The position numbers and the translations under genes are program-made. Positions 12,657 to 24,920 of a stretch of DNA of 64,000 bases are shown here, one piece after another (position 1 is the stretch's first letter; every line of letters starts with the position of its first letter). Under the pieces are notes generated by a model. That model searched no databases and had not been told where the DNA came from. It saw only the letters and a program-made list of their open reading frames with translations. Origin of the DNA: Vitellaria paradoxa. Taxonomy: Eukaryota; Streptophyta; Magnoliopsida; Ericales; Sapotaceae. Location: the NCBI GenBank assembly GCA_019916065.1, contig CM034233.1, forward strand, positions 1,488,001-1,552,000, in the 5' to 3' direction.

Positions 12657-13136
12657 TGTTGTATTGCCCTGTGGTACGTCCACATAGGCATTGTTTGACT
12701 CAAAGTAGGACACTAGATAAGTTCTAATATTGGGATAATTCTATATGTTTGAGAGATAAGGTTGATCTCTTATTTTGAATAGTTGAGTTAATATCTAACT
12801 CTATCCCTTTAGTGGTTGAGATGAGTTAGGCATCTCGCTATTATATATAGACACAAACTAGTATTGAAAAAACAACAATCAATCTTCCTCTCTCTCTCTC
12901 CATATATTCTCTCTTGGTTCTTTCTAGGGTACCATCTTAGTCCCTAGAGTTTTGGTTCTTGTGCTTTGTAGATACTCTAGTAGTATTCTATAAAAGCGAG
13001 AAGAGATCCGTACAGAAATCTGCGTACGTAACAAAGGAGCTCGTAAAGCAAGCGAAGATCCTGAATCAAAAGTTTTCCGCATCAAAAAGGTACAATGAAT
13101 TTTAACTTCATTATTTCCACAACTTTTTTTCCTACA
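12657..13136 (+). repeat. 3' LTR of the copia element, about 480 bp
   Basis: Starts TGTTGTATTG and ends ...CCTACA, with the TG...CA ends of LTRs. TATATATAGA at about 12,842 is a plausible TATA box, and a CT-rich stretch (12,885-12,915) follows. The last 139 bases match the 5' stub. Confidence 0.9.
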
Positions 13137-14152
13137 GTGTGAGTCGAGGAAGATACAGCACGATGGATGGATCGAGCTGGGTGGTCCAAGAATGCAAGGC
13201 TGGGACTGGCATGCATGCATCCATGGCAACTTTCTATTCCTTGCTAACATGTACGTGCAATATTAATTACCAAAAAAAAAAAAACATGTACGTGCAATAT
13301 TGCTAATTATCACAGCAAAAAGGAAGAAAGAATATCCAAAAAGTAAGATCTATATATGGAATCATATAATTGTCTTGCAGTCACATTGAAGCGTTACAAA
13401 TATAAATACACACTCATTATACGTATCAAATATTCCATAATTTTATTCATAATCTATATTATTATATATAATATGTGACTACTTTGAGTAATCTTATTTG
13501 ACGTTTTAATTTTTGAAGTTACGTCAAACTTCATTTCTTTTAATTTTAAGATGAGACTTTTGACACTCGGTTAAATCAAATATTTTATAGATAAAATAGT
13601 AATTTCGTTTGAATTTAAATTTGATTGTAAGATAATAATAGCCCGTTATTACAAAATGTGTCTATTTTTTAATTTTCATACCATTCTGTTTTTTTCTCTT
13701 TTCATGTCTACGCTTAATTATTAATTGTTCAAATATTTAATTTATTATTATTATTATTATTTTAACATTTTGTGACTCCCTACTAATATATATGCGTGCG
13801 CTAAACATATACATACTCCCTACTAATATACATGTGCGCGCTAAACATATGCATACAAATACAATAAAATTCTGACACTCTTAATTAATTTCTACACATC
13901 GTGAACTTGTTCCAAGGGTTGGCATATATTGAACTCTTGATGACATTCTTGCAGTTAGGACACAACAATGTTCTCCTTGATCGTCTTCGTTCTCTAATAA
14001 TCTCTCTCTCTCTCTCAACTTCTTCTATGGAGTGACAAAAATAACAATAGTTGGCCATTAAAATGAAAGCAACAAGATGCTGGCAACCCTTCGGATTGTT
14101 CTTGATGATCTTCCTCCCCCCCCTAAATTTTTTTCTTCTAGGGATAAAATGT

Positions 14153-14683
14153 AAACATGAAATGCATAATCATGATCATATAACCATGCTCCGTTGTTGT
14201 AGAATGAAAAGAACTCGGGATTGCAATCATATGAAATTAGAACACCAAAATTATTTAAAACCTACTTGTTGTAGACACGATTCCAAATCAAAAATAATTG
14301 CCACTCTTGATTCTGTAATCCTACAACGTTTTAAAGACTAGGGCTTCCTCTGCAGTTCACACTCCCTATTCACAACTCTCAATGGGGCAAGTTGTGGAGC
14401 GGCTGACTGTAATTTTTGTTATTGTTATGAATGTAGAGGGGACCTAACCAAAATATGTTAACCCTAGTGCCTTCCCATCATGGGCCTATGGGTTAAGGCC
14501 TATACTATTACCCACACTAATCAATGTTATAGATATCCAAGCCCAACAAGAGGATCACTAAATTAATACGTGGGCTTACTTAATACACCTTCATATGGAT
14601 CATGAATTAGCCCCTTTTTATTAAAACAAAAATTGCAATTGATTGTCCCCCACAAGAATTATTGGATAATCCCAACAGAAAAA
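14153..14683. other. Sequence present only in the left duplication unit
   Basis: Compared with 20,490-20,515 in the right unit, about 530 bp are extra here, between a GATAAAATG and an AGAAAAAAGAAAG stretch. Either this is an insertion or the right unit lost it. It contains no clear inverted termini. A 96-codon open frame from 14,051 overlaps it but has no recognisable product. Confidence 0.5.
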
Positions 14684-14980
14684 AGAAAGAATCGGAGTTT
14701 ATCAATATATTTCTCGAAACAAACAAAAAAAGAAACGAAAGATGGAAGATAAATCATGAATCAACTAAACCCTCTCGGAGACTTGCTTAAGAATAAAAAA
14801 GAAGAATCTCATGTAAATACTATAGAATAAGGTTTGATCACTCTTGGGGATTCCCTAAATATTTCATTCCAAAAATAAAAAGTTCAATTGGAATTTTTTT
14901 TTTTCGGGGGAAACGAAAGAGAGTATTCTTCTTCATATTCTATTCTCCCATTTAGCTACCATAGATAAGTCAATAACTCA

Positions 14981-15137
14981 GGGCATGTTTGGTGCCTCAA
15001 ATTTTTTCCAAACAATTACAAAAAAACTTTAAAAGTTTTTAAATTTCTCTAATAAATTTCATTACGTGTCACTTTTACATCACATCAACACTAACTTTTA
15101 ATTTTTTTTATTTTTTTACAACTCCAAACACTCCCTT
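14981..15137. mobile_element. MITE inserted in the left unit, empty site in the right unit
   Basis: Starts GGGCATGTTTGGTGCC and ends ACTCCAAACACTCCCTT, imperfect inverted ends around an AT-rich core. The matching place in the right unit (about 20,795-20,810) has none of it, so it inserted after the duplication or was lost there. Confidence 0.65.
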
Positions 15138-15160
15138 AATATTGTGATAACTCTAAAATT

Positions 15161-18100
15161 TTAGTGGGCAGTTGTAGCAGAAACCTTCAAAACAGGAATG
15201 GCGGATTCTTCATGTGAAGATCGAGATGGGAGCAATGTAAGTGCTAACACTCCACTTATTGCAGCTGCAACGGCTCCAACCACAAAAGAGGGTAAGTTAC
15301 CGCCTCCAAACAATTCATCCAAGGGTCCACTTGTCAATAACACTACCAACTGTTTCAACATAACATAAGCTGGTTACGTTAATTGATCCCATTAAACCTA
15401 ATTATCTGATTTATCTCTCTTTCCTAAGATTGTGTTTGGAGTGAATATTTTGTGAAAGAAAGAAAAAGGAAAACTACTTTATAAATATTGTTCCAAACAA
15501 TCTTTAAGTCGTACATACTCAACAACATGTGCTTGAATAATTAGTCAACAATAATTGCTTTTAACAAACTTAAAAGTCATATGTGCGACAAGAAGTGCTT
15601 GAATATTTAATAAAAAAAAAAAAAAAAAAACATAGGATGAGATATGCCTATCTCATATGATCCAAATTAAATGCATATATAAATCATTTCACTCACACAC
15701 ACACACACATCTCCGTGCATTTGCTATTGAGTTCTTGCAACTTTATTGCAGGGGTTAAAGCCTAACTCTAAATTGATTGGTGAAGATCTGGCTCCTATTT
15801 CAAATTGCTTTTTTCAAGAAAAACATATAAATTCAATTTTTAATTCAATGAAATTGTTTAACTCTATGCTTGGTGAGTAGAATCACAATGGGCTATTCCA
15901 TCCTCATTTGTCCAAGAAAACTTAACAGATTGGGCCTACCACGATGATGCTCTATGCTTATTAATTTTAACGGGCTAATCTTGGGCACATAAAATTGGGC
16001 CAAAAGTTGAGCAGCCCTTACAAGGGCTTAGGCCGACGCAATTACAAGATTATCACTCAAAACTTTTACAACCCTTCTATTTTCTTTTCTTTTCTCATTT
16101 TTTTTCCCTTCCAAACTAAGCCAATAAAATTTCCCTATAATCTATATAATAAAATACATTTTTTGATAGGACGTTTGTCCTTCGTGACCGGCGATGTGGT
16201 GAGAGCCTGGGGGGCTATTGAGGGACTGGTGGGGGTATAAGAGTCTGCGAAGCTAAAATTCAAGCTTTGTATGTATGTGTGTATATATATATATATATAT
16301 CTACACAATAAAACACATTTTTTGATGGGATGTTTGTCTTTCATGGCCGATGAGTGCTTGAGAGGATAGCCGGTGAAGTGGCAAGAGCCTCAGGGGCCAT
16401 TCAAGGAATGGCTGGGTATGAGGGTTTACAGTGCTAAAATTCAAGTTATATATATATACATATATATATATATATGTATTATATTTTATAAAATAAATTC
16501 ACTCAGTGATGAGACATTTGTCCTACATTAACTCGTGTGCCTCTAGGCACAGGATTTTATGGTCAACTTCCATTATCTAATTTTCATTAGACAATTAAAT
16601 TTTACAATCACTTTCAAGTGAGTTACACTTTGTACTCTTATCCATGATTTATATCAATGTAACTTTAATCCCTTTACTTCTAATTGAAACACTTGTGTTT
16701 GTTTGAAGATGTGAATTCAGATTGGATTTGTTGTACGCAATCTCAAAAATTTTTTGTCTGATAACAAAAAAGAAAAAAAAAATCCCTCCAAATAGAAGTC
16801 GTGGCATGCAATGAGAGGGGGGAGATGGCATATTTCTTACACTTACATTTGCTTTCTACCAAAATTTAAATGTTTAAAATTATTTTTTGTCAAATAATAC
16901 CCCTTATCCCACTTTATATCTCATAAATCAAAAACAAAAAAAAAATAAATAAATAATTGCACATAAAAAAATAATCCTATATTATGTCTAATCTCATAGA
17001 TTATCCTGTAACATATTATTTATCTCTCATCATTTAAACCACTTAATCAAACATGATTTTAACCTCTTATATCTATTGTTAAGTTTCAATTTGATCACTC
17101 CTCCGTAAGCGATCATTAGTTAAATGTGTGACAGGGTGAACTCGTGGCATTAGAAAAGCATAAGAAATTTATTGTTACAATTAAAAACAAGAAAGTGAAA
17201 TTGAACGTCAGGTTCAAAGGTGTAAAGTGTACCCTTTGCTTTCATTCCATATGCAGGTGTTTTAGCAGCAAACTAGTGATAGAAGAAAGGGGGGTAAATT
17301 ACCGTATACATTCTTAAATTTTTCATTAAATTCTATTTCAAAATTTGATATTTGAATTATAACAATTAAAATTTTTCAATTTTAATTTATTGCAATATTA
17401 ACTTTCCGACCACTTAAAAAGAAATTTTCTAAGATAAAAATTGACATTATAATTATTTAAGATACAATAGGTCCTTATAATCATTATAATTAAATATATA
17501 TATATATATATATAGGTCATAAAATAATATATGATCAAAATTTTAAAGGTTAGAACTGGAAATAATTTACCTAAAAGAACAAAAAAAAAATAGTCATAGC
17601 ACATTCATACGATGGATGTAACAATAAGGTAATGAAATCATACCTGTGGCATCGCTAAAGAAAAATTGAGAACTCCAATGGAGAGACCTAAGAGATCGCA
17701 AACATTATTAATATAAAAATATCTTAAAATCATTTATTAAAAAGGAAAAGAAAAAGATCCAAAAAGGGTAATAAATAAATAAATAATGTATGTACCTTGT
17801 CCTCCCCCGAAACTGTTGGAATAAATGGATGCCAGAGCGAAGGGAATGGTGGATGATATCTGCACAAGTATAAAGAATGTATTTTGTTACTCCCCACCTC
17901 TTGTTTGTGTGTTGCTATATATATATATATGTGTGTGTGTGTGGCTTCAATTGTGATTTAATTTTTTTTTTATTTTAATTTTTAATGAGGTAGGCTTTTT
18001 TATTTTATCAGTAAATCAGAACCCAAAAATATAAAAAATAAAAAGTTATATGCATTGTATACATAACCATATCCTGGGTGAGTTGGTTTAGTGGCTTGAG

Positions 18101-19445
18101 GGGACGGTTAAGTGAAGTAGTATATGCATGAATGATGAGTTTAACCAACTTTCCAAGAATTTGGACTCACCGCTGAAGGAATTCCCAGCACAGCAAATAG
18201 AGCAAGCGCGGCCGCCTTAACACCAGGGTCGGGGTTCCCGCCGCCACCACCGCTCGCGGTCGCGTGCCGCCGCGTTGACTGGGCGACTTTCGTGATCCAC
18301 ACCGTCGTCACCAAGCAAACGGCGAGCAAGATATTGGCGCAACCCCACAGGCGGTTCCCGCTCTTGACGCCGCGCACCAGCAGCATCACCGCCACCGCCG
18401 TGACGCCCCCCACCGCCGAGTTCAGCATCAGCCCGAGCGAACCAACGCGCACGCCGCGATCGTACAACTTCTCTCCGGCTGATCCTCCGTACACCTCCCT
18501 CCCCATCCAGTCGGTATCGTACAACAAGAAAGCAAACCCAGCAGTGGAGTTGAGACACGCCACCAAAAGTAGGATCCACATGGCCTTTGGAAAGTCCTTC
18601 AACGCACGCAATAACTCCCCGAAAAACGGCACCGTTTTGACCTCCTTTTCCCCCTCCCCTTCTGGTTTAGAAATTGGGTGTTCACGAACTGTACCGAGGG
18701 CGAGAATAGTTAGAGTGAGCAACAGAGAAATGGATATGAAGAAACATGTCTTTAGGTTCGCACAGTAGACATCGCAGGCTTGTGTTGAAGAGAAGGGGAA
18801 GAGGTTGTGAAGGCCGGAGTACGAGCCGGCGGTGAAGCCGAGGACGTTGCCGACGGCGGTGAAGAAAGAGAAGGCGGCGTTGGCGTTCCGGGTTTTGCGC
18901 TGGTTGTCCCCGGAGAGGTCGGCGAGGAGGGCACGGCAGGTGGCCATTAGCATGTTGTTGGCGACGTCGAGAACCCAGAACCCGACGACGAAGACTGAAA
19001 TGGCGCGGGGCTTGGCGCTGTGGCCGAGATGGTCGCCGGAGAGCCGGCCGAGGTCAGCCGCGAAGCCGATAAGAATGACGGCAACCCCGACGAGGATCGT
19101 AGCGCCGGCGATGAAGGGGCGGCGCCGGCCGAAGCGGGAAGTGCAGTGGTCGCTGTAATAGCCAGCAAGCGGCTGCACCACCATGCCGCAAATGGGACCG
19201 CAGAGCCATATAAGAGAGGCCCATTTATGTGGGATACCGAGAAGCTGCACGTATGGTATAAGAAGAGAACACTGCAACGCCCACCCGAATTGGAGTCCGA
19301 CGCCGATGGCCGCCACCGCCACAATCTTCCACGATGGGTGTGGTGGGGGTTGCTGTTGTTGTTGTTGTTGTTCCTGCTGCAGCACTTGCAGAGGCAAAGG
19401 GTGAAGTTCGACATTTTCCTTACTAGCAACACCACCACCCTCCAT
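15161..19445 (-). CDS. SUC: Sucrose-proton symporter, copy A (four exons), diverging
   Basis: Imports sucrose with protons across the plasma membrane; a 12-helix major facilitator of the SUC/SUT family (GPH group). Exons: 18,171-19,445, 17,796-17,859, 17,644-17,687 and 15,161-15,349, all with GT/AG borders and matching phases, giving about 523 residues, normal for the family. The start at 19,445 is followed by a glutamine run (residues 23-32). Family motifs seen: GIPHKWAS with the conserved His, [40 protein letters not shown] and FGGGNLP. Exon 1 is strikingly GC-rich against the surroundings. Several positions differ from the family form kept by copy B: SDHC for SDRC, MATCRA for MAPCRA, LGFTAGS for LGYAAGS, AGFAF for GWFAF, SGPLDE for SGPWDE, and ISST for ITYT in exon 2. 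The frame is open, so it may be altered in function or relaxing. Confidence 0.93.
16141..16560. repeat. Two-copy repeat insertion in intron 3 of copy A
   Basis: Two imperfect units of about 160 bp, near 16,140-16,300 and 16,300-16,480, share ATACATTTTTTGATAGGACG-like starts, GAGAGCCT...GGGGCTATT-type middles and CTAAAATTCAAG ends followed by TA microsatellites. A third partial start (GATGAGACATTTGTCC) lies near 16,510. The right duplication unit lacks the block. Confidence 0.65.
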
Positions 19446-19740
19446 ATCTCTCTGTCACTCCCACAGAGAAGAGTCCAAATATAAGAGGATTGGATATTGG
19501 ACTATTCTTTTGAATTGGATGGCTATACATGTATGCACATGTACATGTAGGACCAGTCCAGTGTGTGGGTCTATAGGGAGGAAACGTGTGCATTTTAAAT
19601 ACGAATTCGCGTGGTTAAAGAATGATTGATGGACGTATACGGGGACAGAGAGTATGAAATGAAGTGCTATAGTCCACACCTTCTTCAAGTTGCTGATACT
19701 TTGGTAGGCACTGGGCAGCTTCAATGGATCGAGATCCTTT
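19446..19740 (-). promoter_or_regulatory. 5' leader and proximal promoter of sucrose transporter copy A
   Basis: Conserved with 24,639-24,920 upstream of copy B, including GGACCAGTCCAGTGTGTGGG and the ATTTTAAATACGAATTCG stretch, so both copies inherited the same proximal promoter. CACGTG-type boxes are not evident. The exact start site is not determinable. Confidence 0.5.
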
Positions 19741-20836
19741 TTCTATTACTTTTTTTTTTTTTAAGTTACTTTGTACATTAATTTTTTACCGTGTAGTATA
19801 ACTGTAGTAAAAAATGAAGCAAGTTTTTTTTATCGTAAAATCATTGGCCCGCCAATTCATTATAGTAATATATTTTGATTAGAAATTTTAGTTATATAAT
19901 ATTATATATATATATATATGTGTATATATTACTTTTAATTTTTGAAGTTATGTCAAACTTGATTTTTTTTAATTTTAAGATAAGGCTCTTGACACTAGGT
20001 TAGATTAAATGTTTTGTAGATAAAATAGTAATATTGTTTAAATTTAAATTTGATTGTAAGATAATAGCAGCTCGTTATTACAAAATCAGTCTATTTTTTT
20101 AATTTTCATGCCATCCTATTTATTCCTCTTTTCATGTTTAAGCTTAATTATTAATTGTTCAAATGTTTAATTTATTATTATTATTATTATTTTAACTTTT
20201 TGTGACTCTCGACTTATATATATGTGCGCGCTAAACACATACATACAAATACAATAAAATTCTGACACTCTTAATTAATTTCTACACATCCTGAACTTCT
20301 TCCATGTGTTGGTATGTATTGAACTCTTGATGACATTCTTGCAGTTAGGACATGACAATGTTCTCCTTGATCATCTTCTTTCTCTAATAATTTCTCTCCC
20401 CCTCTCTCAACCTCAACTTCTTGTATGAAGTGACAAAAATAACAGTAGTTGGACAATAAAATGAAAGCAACAAGATGCTGGCAACTTTTTTCTTCTAGAA
20501 ATAAAAAGAAGGAATCAAAGTTGATCAATATGTTTCTTGAAACAAACAAAAAGGAAATGAAAGATGAAAGATAAATCATAGATCAATTAAACTCTCTTAG
20601 GGATTTGGTTAAGAAATAAAAAAGAAGAATTTCATATAAATACCACAGAATAAGATTTGATCCCATTCATAGAAATTCCATAAATATTTCATTTCAAAAA
20701 TAAAAAGCTCGAAACAATAGACATTTTTTTTATTTGAAAATGGAGAGAGTACTCTTCCTCATATTCTATTCTCCTATATATATAGCTACCATAAGTAAGT
20801 ACACATGCAATTTAATATTATGATTATTCTAAAATC

Positions 20837-23800
20837 TCAGTGAACAGTGGCAGCGGAAATCTTCAAGATGGGAGTAACAGATTCTTTACGTGAAGGTCGA
20901 GATGGAAGCAATATAAGTGCCAACACTCCGCTCATTGCAGCTGCAACGGCTCCAACCATAAAAGAGGGTAAGTTACCGCCTCCAAACAATTCATCCCAGG
21001 GTCCACTTGTCAATGACACCACCAACTGTTTCAACATAACATATAAGTTTGTCACGTTAGTTCCATTAAAGCTAATTATCTGATTTCTCTCTATTTCTTC
21101 GGATTATGTTTGGAGTGAATATTTTGTGAAAGAAAGAAAAAAGAAAAACTACTTGGTAAATATACTTCCAAACAATCTTTAAGTCATACATACTCAACAA
21201 CATGTGCTTGAATAATTAGTCAACAATACTTTAGCCTCTTATGATTTAGTCAACAATAATTGCTTTTAACAAACTCAAAAGTCACATGTGCAACAAGAAG
21301 TGCTTGAATATTTAATAAAAAAAACCATAGGATGAGATATGCCTATCCCATATGATCCAAAACAAATACATATATAAATCTTTTCACACACACACATATA
21401 TCTTCGTGCATTTGCCATTAAATTCTTACAGCTTTATTGCAGGGGTTAATTAAAGTCTAGCTCTAAATAGATTGGTGAAGATCTGGTTCCTATTTCAAAA
21501 TACTTTTTTTCTAGAAAAAACATATAAATTCAATTTTTAATTTAATTAAATTGTTTAACTCTATGCTTGGTAAGTAGAATCACAATTGCTTGGTAAGTAG
21601 AATCACAACGGGCTATTCCATCCTTATTTGTCCAAGAAGAATTAACAAATTGGGCCTGCCACGATGATGCTCTATGCTTATTAATTTTAACGGGCGAATC
21701 TCGGGCACAAAAAATTGGGTCAAACGTTGACCGGCCCTTGGAAAAGGGTACCATTTACGAACCTTTTACAAGCGGATCACTCAGAATTTTTTACGACTCT
21801 TTTATTTTATTTTCTTTTTTTTTCTCTCCCTTTGAAACTAAGCCAAAAAAATTTCTCTATAATAAATGAACAAGTTTAAAAGAAAAATGAACAAGTTTAA
21901 AAGAAAATGACAGAAATTCTCATTAGACAATTAAATTTTACGATTACTTTCAAGTGAGTTACACATTTCATATTCTTTGTTGGATAACAAAAAAAGAAAA
22001 AAAAATCCCTCAAAATGAGAGACGTGGCATACAATGGGAGGGGGGAGATTACATATTTCTCACTTCTACATTTGCTTCCCGTCAAAATTCAAAAATTCAA
22101 AATTATTTTTTGATTAATAACGTATGTCATCCCACTTTATATTTCACTAACTAAATAGGAAAAAAATAATTCTACCTAAATAATAATAATAATATATTTT
22201 ATCCAACCTCATATATTATCTCATGATATATTATTTATCTCTTACCATTCAATTCCCTAATAAAGCATAATCTTAACCTTTTATATTTGCTCTTAAGTTT
22301 TGATTTAGTCACTCTGTAAAACAATCATTAATTAAATGTGTGACGGGGTGGGCTCGTGGCATTAGAAAAGCATAAGAAATTTACTGTTATAATTAAAAAT
22401 GAAAAGATCAAAATGAAAGTGGATGTAAGGTTCAAAGTCGTAAAGTGTACTCTTTACTTTCATTTCGTATGCAGGTGTTTTGGCAGCAAACTAGTGATAA
22501 AAGAAAGACGGAAATTAATTACAGTTTACACTCCTAAATTTTTTATTAAATTCTACTTTAAATTTTCTTATTTTAATTATAATAATTAAAATCTTTTAAT
22601 CACTTAAAAAGATATGTTCTAAGATAAAATTAACATTATAACTATTTAAGATACTAGGTCCTTATAATTATAATCATAATTAATATATATATATATATAT
22701 ATAGGTCATAAAATAAGATTTGATCAAAATTTTATAGGTTAAAACTGAAGTAACTTACCTAAAAGAATAAATAGTCATAGCACATTCATAAGATGGACGT
22801 AAGAATAAGGTGTAATGAAATCATACCTGTGGTATCACTATAGCAATATTCAGAACTCCCATGGAGAGACCTAGTAGATCGCAAACATTGTTAATATAAA
22901 AATATCTATTAAATTATATATTAAAAAAAAAAGGAAAAGAAAAAGAATGTTCAAAAAGGGTAAATAATAAATAAACTACCTTGTCCTCCCCCGAAACTGT
23001 TGGAATAAATGGATGCCAGAGCAAAGGGAATGGTGTATGTTATCTGCACAAGTGTAAAGAATGTATTTTGTTACTCCCCACCTCTTCATTGGATGTTGCT
23101 TTATATATATATATATATATATATATGGCTTCAATTATGATTCATTTTTTTCTTATTTTAATTTTTTATGAGGTGGGCTTTTTTATTTTATCAGTAAATC
23201 AAAACCCCAAAAAAATAAATAAAATAAAAGTAAAAAGTAAAAAATCATATGTAGTCTATAAATAACTATATCCTCGGTGAGTTGGTTGAGTGGCTTTAGG
23301 AGACGGTAAAGTGTAGTAGTATATGCATGAATGATGAGTTTAGCTGACTTTCCAAGCATTTGGACTCACCGCTTGAGGAATCCCCAGCACAGCAAATAAG
23401 GCAAGCGCTGCCGCCTTAACGCCGGGGTCGGGGTTCCCGCCACCACCACTCGCAGTCCCGTGCCGCCGCGTTGACTGGGCGACTTTCGTGATCCACACCG
23501 TCGTCGCCAAGCAAACGGCGAGCAAGATATTGGCGCAACCCCACAGGCGGTTCCCGCTCTTGACGCCGCGCGCCACCAGCATCACCGCCACAGCCATGAC
23601 GCCCGCCACTGCCGAGTTCAGCATCAGCCCGAGCGAACCAGCGCGCACGCCGCGATCGTACAACTTCTCTCCGGCGGCCCCACCGTACACCTCCCTCCCC
23701 ATCCAATCAGTGTCGTACAACAAGAAAGCAAACCAACCAGTCGAGTTGAGGGAGGCCACCAACAGTAGGATCCACATGGACTTTGGAAAGCCCTTCAACG

Positions 23801-24638
23801 CACTGAATAACTCACCGAAAAAGGGTACCGTTTTGCCCTCCTTTTCCCCCTCCGGTTCTGGTTTAGAAATTGGGTGTTCGCGAACCGTACAGAGCGCCAG
23901 AATAGTTAGAGTGAGTAACAGAGAAACGGATATCAAGAAACAGGTCTTTAGGTTCGCACAGTACACATCGCAGGCTTGCGTTCGAGAAAAGGGGAAGAGG
24001 TTGTGGAGGCGGGAGTACGAGCCGGCGGCGTAGCCGAGGACGTTGCCGACGGCGGTGAAGAAAGAGAAGGCGGCGTTGGCGTTCCGGGTTTTGCGCTGGT
24101 CGTCCCCGGAGAGGTCGGCCAGGAGGGCGCGGCAGGGGGCCATTAGCATGTTGTTGGCGACGTCGAGAACCCAGAACCCGACGACGAAGATTGAAATGGC
24201 GCGGGGCTTGGCGCTGTGGCCAAGAGGGTCACCGGAGATCCGTCCGAGGTCAGCCGCAAAGCCGATGAGGATGACGGCCACCGTGACGAGTGATGTAGCG
24301 GCGGCGATGAAGGGACGACGCCGGCCGAAGCGGGAAGTGCAGCGGTCGCTGTAATAGCCAGCGAGTGGCTGCACCACCATGCCGGAGATGGGACCGCAGA
24401 GCCATATGAAAGAGGCCCATTTGTGTGGGATACCCAGAAGCTGCACGTAGGGTGTAAGAAGAGAGAACTGCAACGCCCAGCCGAATTGGACTCCGACGCC
24501 GATCGCCGCCACCGCCACTATCTTCCACGATTGGTGTGGTGGTGGCTGCTGTTGTTGTTGTTGTTCCTGCTGCAGCACTTGCAGGGGCAAAGGGTGAAGT
24601 TGACCATTTTCCTTATTTACAACACGACCACCCTCCAT
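20837..24638 (-). CDS. SUC: Sucrose-proton symporter, copy B (four exons), conserved
   Basis: Same role and fold as copy A: 12 membrane spans, sucrose/H+ import at the plasma membrane. Exons: 23,370-24,638, 22,980-23,043, 22,827-22,870 and 20,837-21,025, all with canonical borders, giving about 521 residues. Family positions are kept: [66 protein letters not shown] and [13 protein letters not shown]. The glutamine run after residue 22 is one shorter than in copy A. The three-intron layout with one very large first exon fits the dicot SUT1/SUC2-type branch rather than the intron-rich SUT4 branch; that assignment is inference. It is the likelier fully active copy. Both copies share a promoter and 3' end, so expression probably overlapped when they arose. 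Confidence 0.95.
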
Positions 24639-24920
24639 ATCTTTCTCTCTCTGTCTCTCACTCCCACAGAGAGTAGTCCAAATATCAGAGGATTGGGTAT
24701 TGGACTAGTCTTTTGAATTGGATGGCTATCCGTGTATGCCTATATATATAGGACCAGTCCAGTGTGTGGGTCTAAATGGAGGAAACGTGCGCATTTTAAA
24801 TACGAATTCGTGTGGTTAAAGAATGATGACGTATCCAGGGAAATATGAAGCGGTAGTTCACACCTTCAAGTTGCCGATACTTTGGTACGCACTGGACAGC
24901 TCCCGTCTGTCAAGGTCCCT
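24639..24920 (-). promoter_or_regulatory. 5' leader and proximal promoter of sucrose transporter copy B
   Basis: Homologous to 19,446-19,740. A CT-rich leader (24,642-24,662 region) precedes the start codon. A TATATATATA stretch at about 24,741-24,750 is a candidate TATA region, which copy A has lost or changed. Confidence 0.45.

Larger units (their letters stand above)
5565..13141 (+). mobile_element. Ty1/copia LTR retrotransposon, degenerate, 5' LTR truncated
   Basis: Order of parts: 138-bp stub of the 5' LTR (5,569-5,706), tRNA primer-binding site (5,708-5,719), a leader of 1.8 kb, gag-pol (7,563-11,602), 1.05 kb of 3' non-coding sequence, a purine-rich tract just before 12,657, and a full 3' LTR (12,657-13,136). 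Integrase precedes reverse transcriptase, which defines the copia order. The five bases GTGTG directly precede the LTR stub (5,565-5,569, last base shared) and directly follow the 3' LTR (13,137-13,141), as a target-site duplication would. The stub and the matching part of the 3' LTR differ at about three substitutions and one T-run change. The polyprotein holds five in-frame stops and a frameshift, so the copy is not autonomous. Confidence 0.93.
13504..19938. repeat. Left unit of a tandem segmental duplication (sucrose transporter copy A)
   Basis: This 6.4-kb block is repeated head to tail at 19,933-25,129. Homology covers the 3' flank, all four exons, the introns and the promoter. TTTTAA is present at the left border (13,504), the inner junction (19,933) and the right border (25,124), so the duplication may have formed at this microhomology. 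This unit is longer because of insertions at about 14,153-14,683, 14,981-15,137 and 16,141-16,560 that the right unit lacks. Confidence 0.88.

Noticed and set aside
13137..13250. Minus-strand open frame crossing the 3' LTR end (12,924-13,250)
   Set aside because: It merely spans the LTR and flank; no domain, and the LTR is non-coding.
18292..19484. Several open frames of 100-160 codons antisense to exon 1 of sucrose transporter copy A, and the same at 23,488-24,716 for copy B
   Set aside because: They are shadows of a GC-rich coding exon. The sense strand has the transporter motifs and the splice sites.
20271..20579. Minus-strand open frame of 102 codons repeated in worn form near 13,870-14,070
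   Set aside because: It lies in the 3' flank of both duplicated transporter units and shows no domain; similarity between the units comes from the duplication itself.
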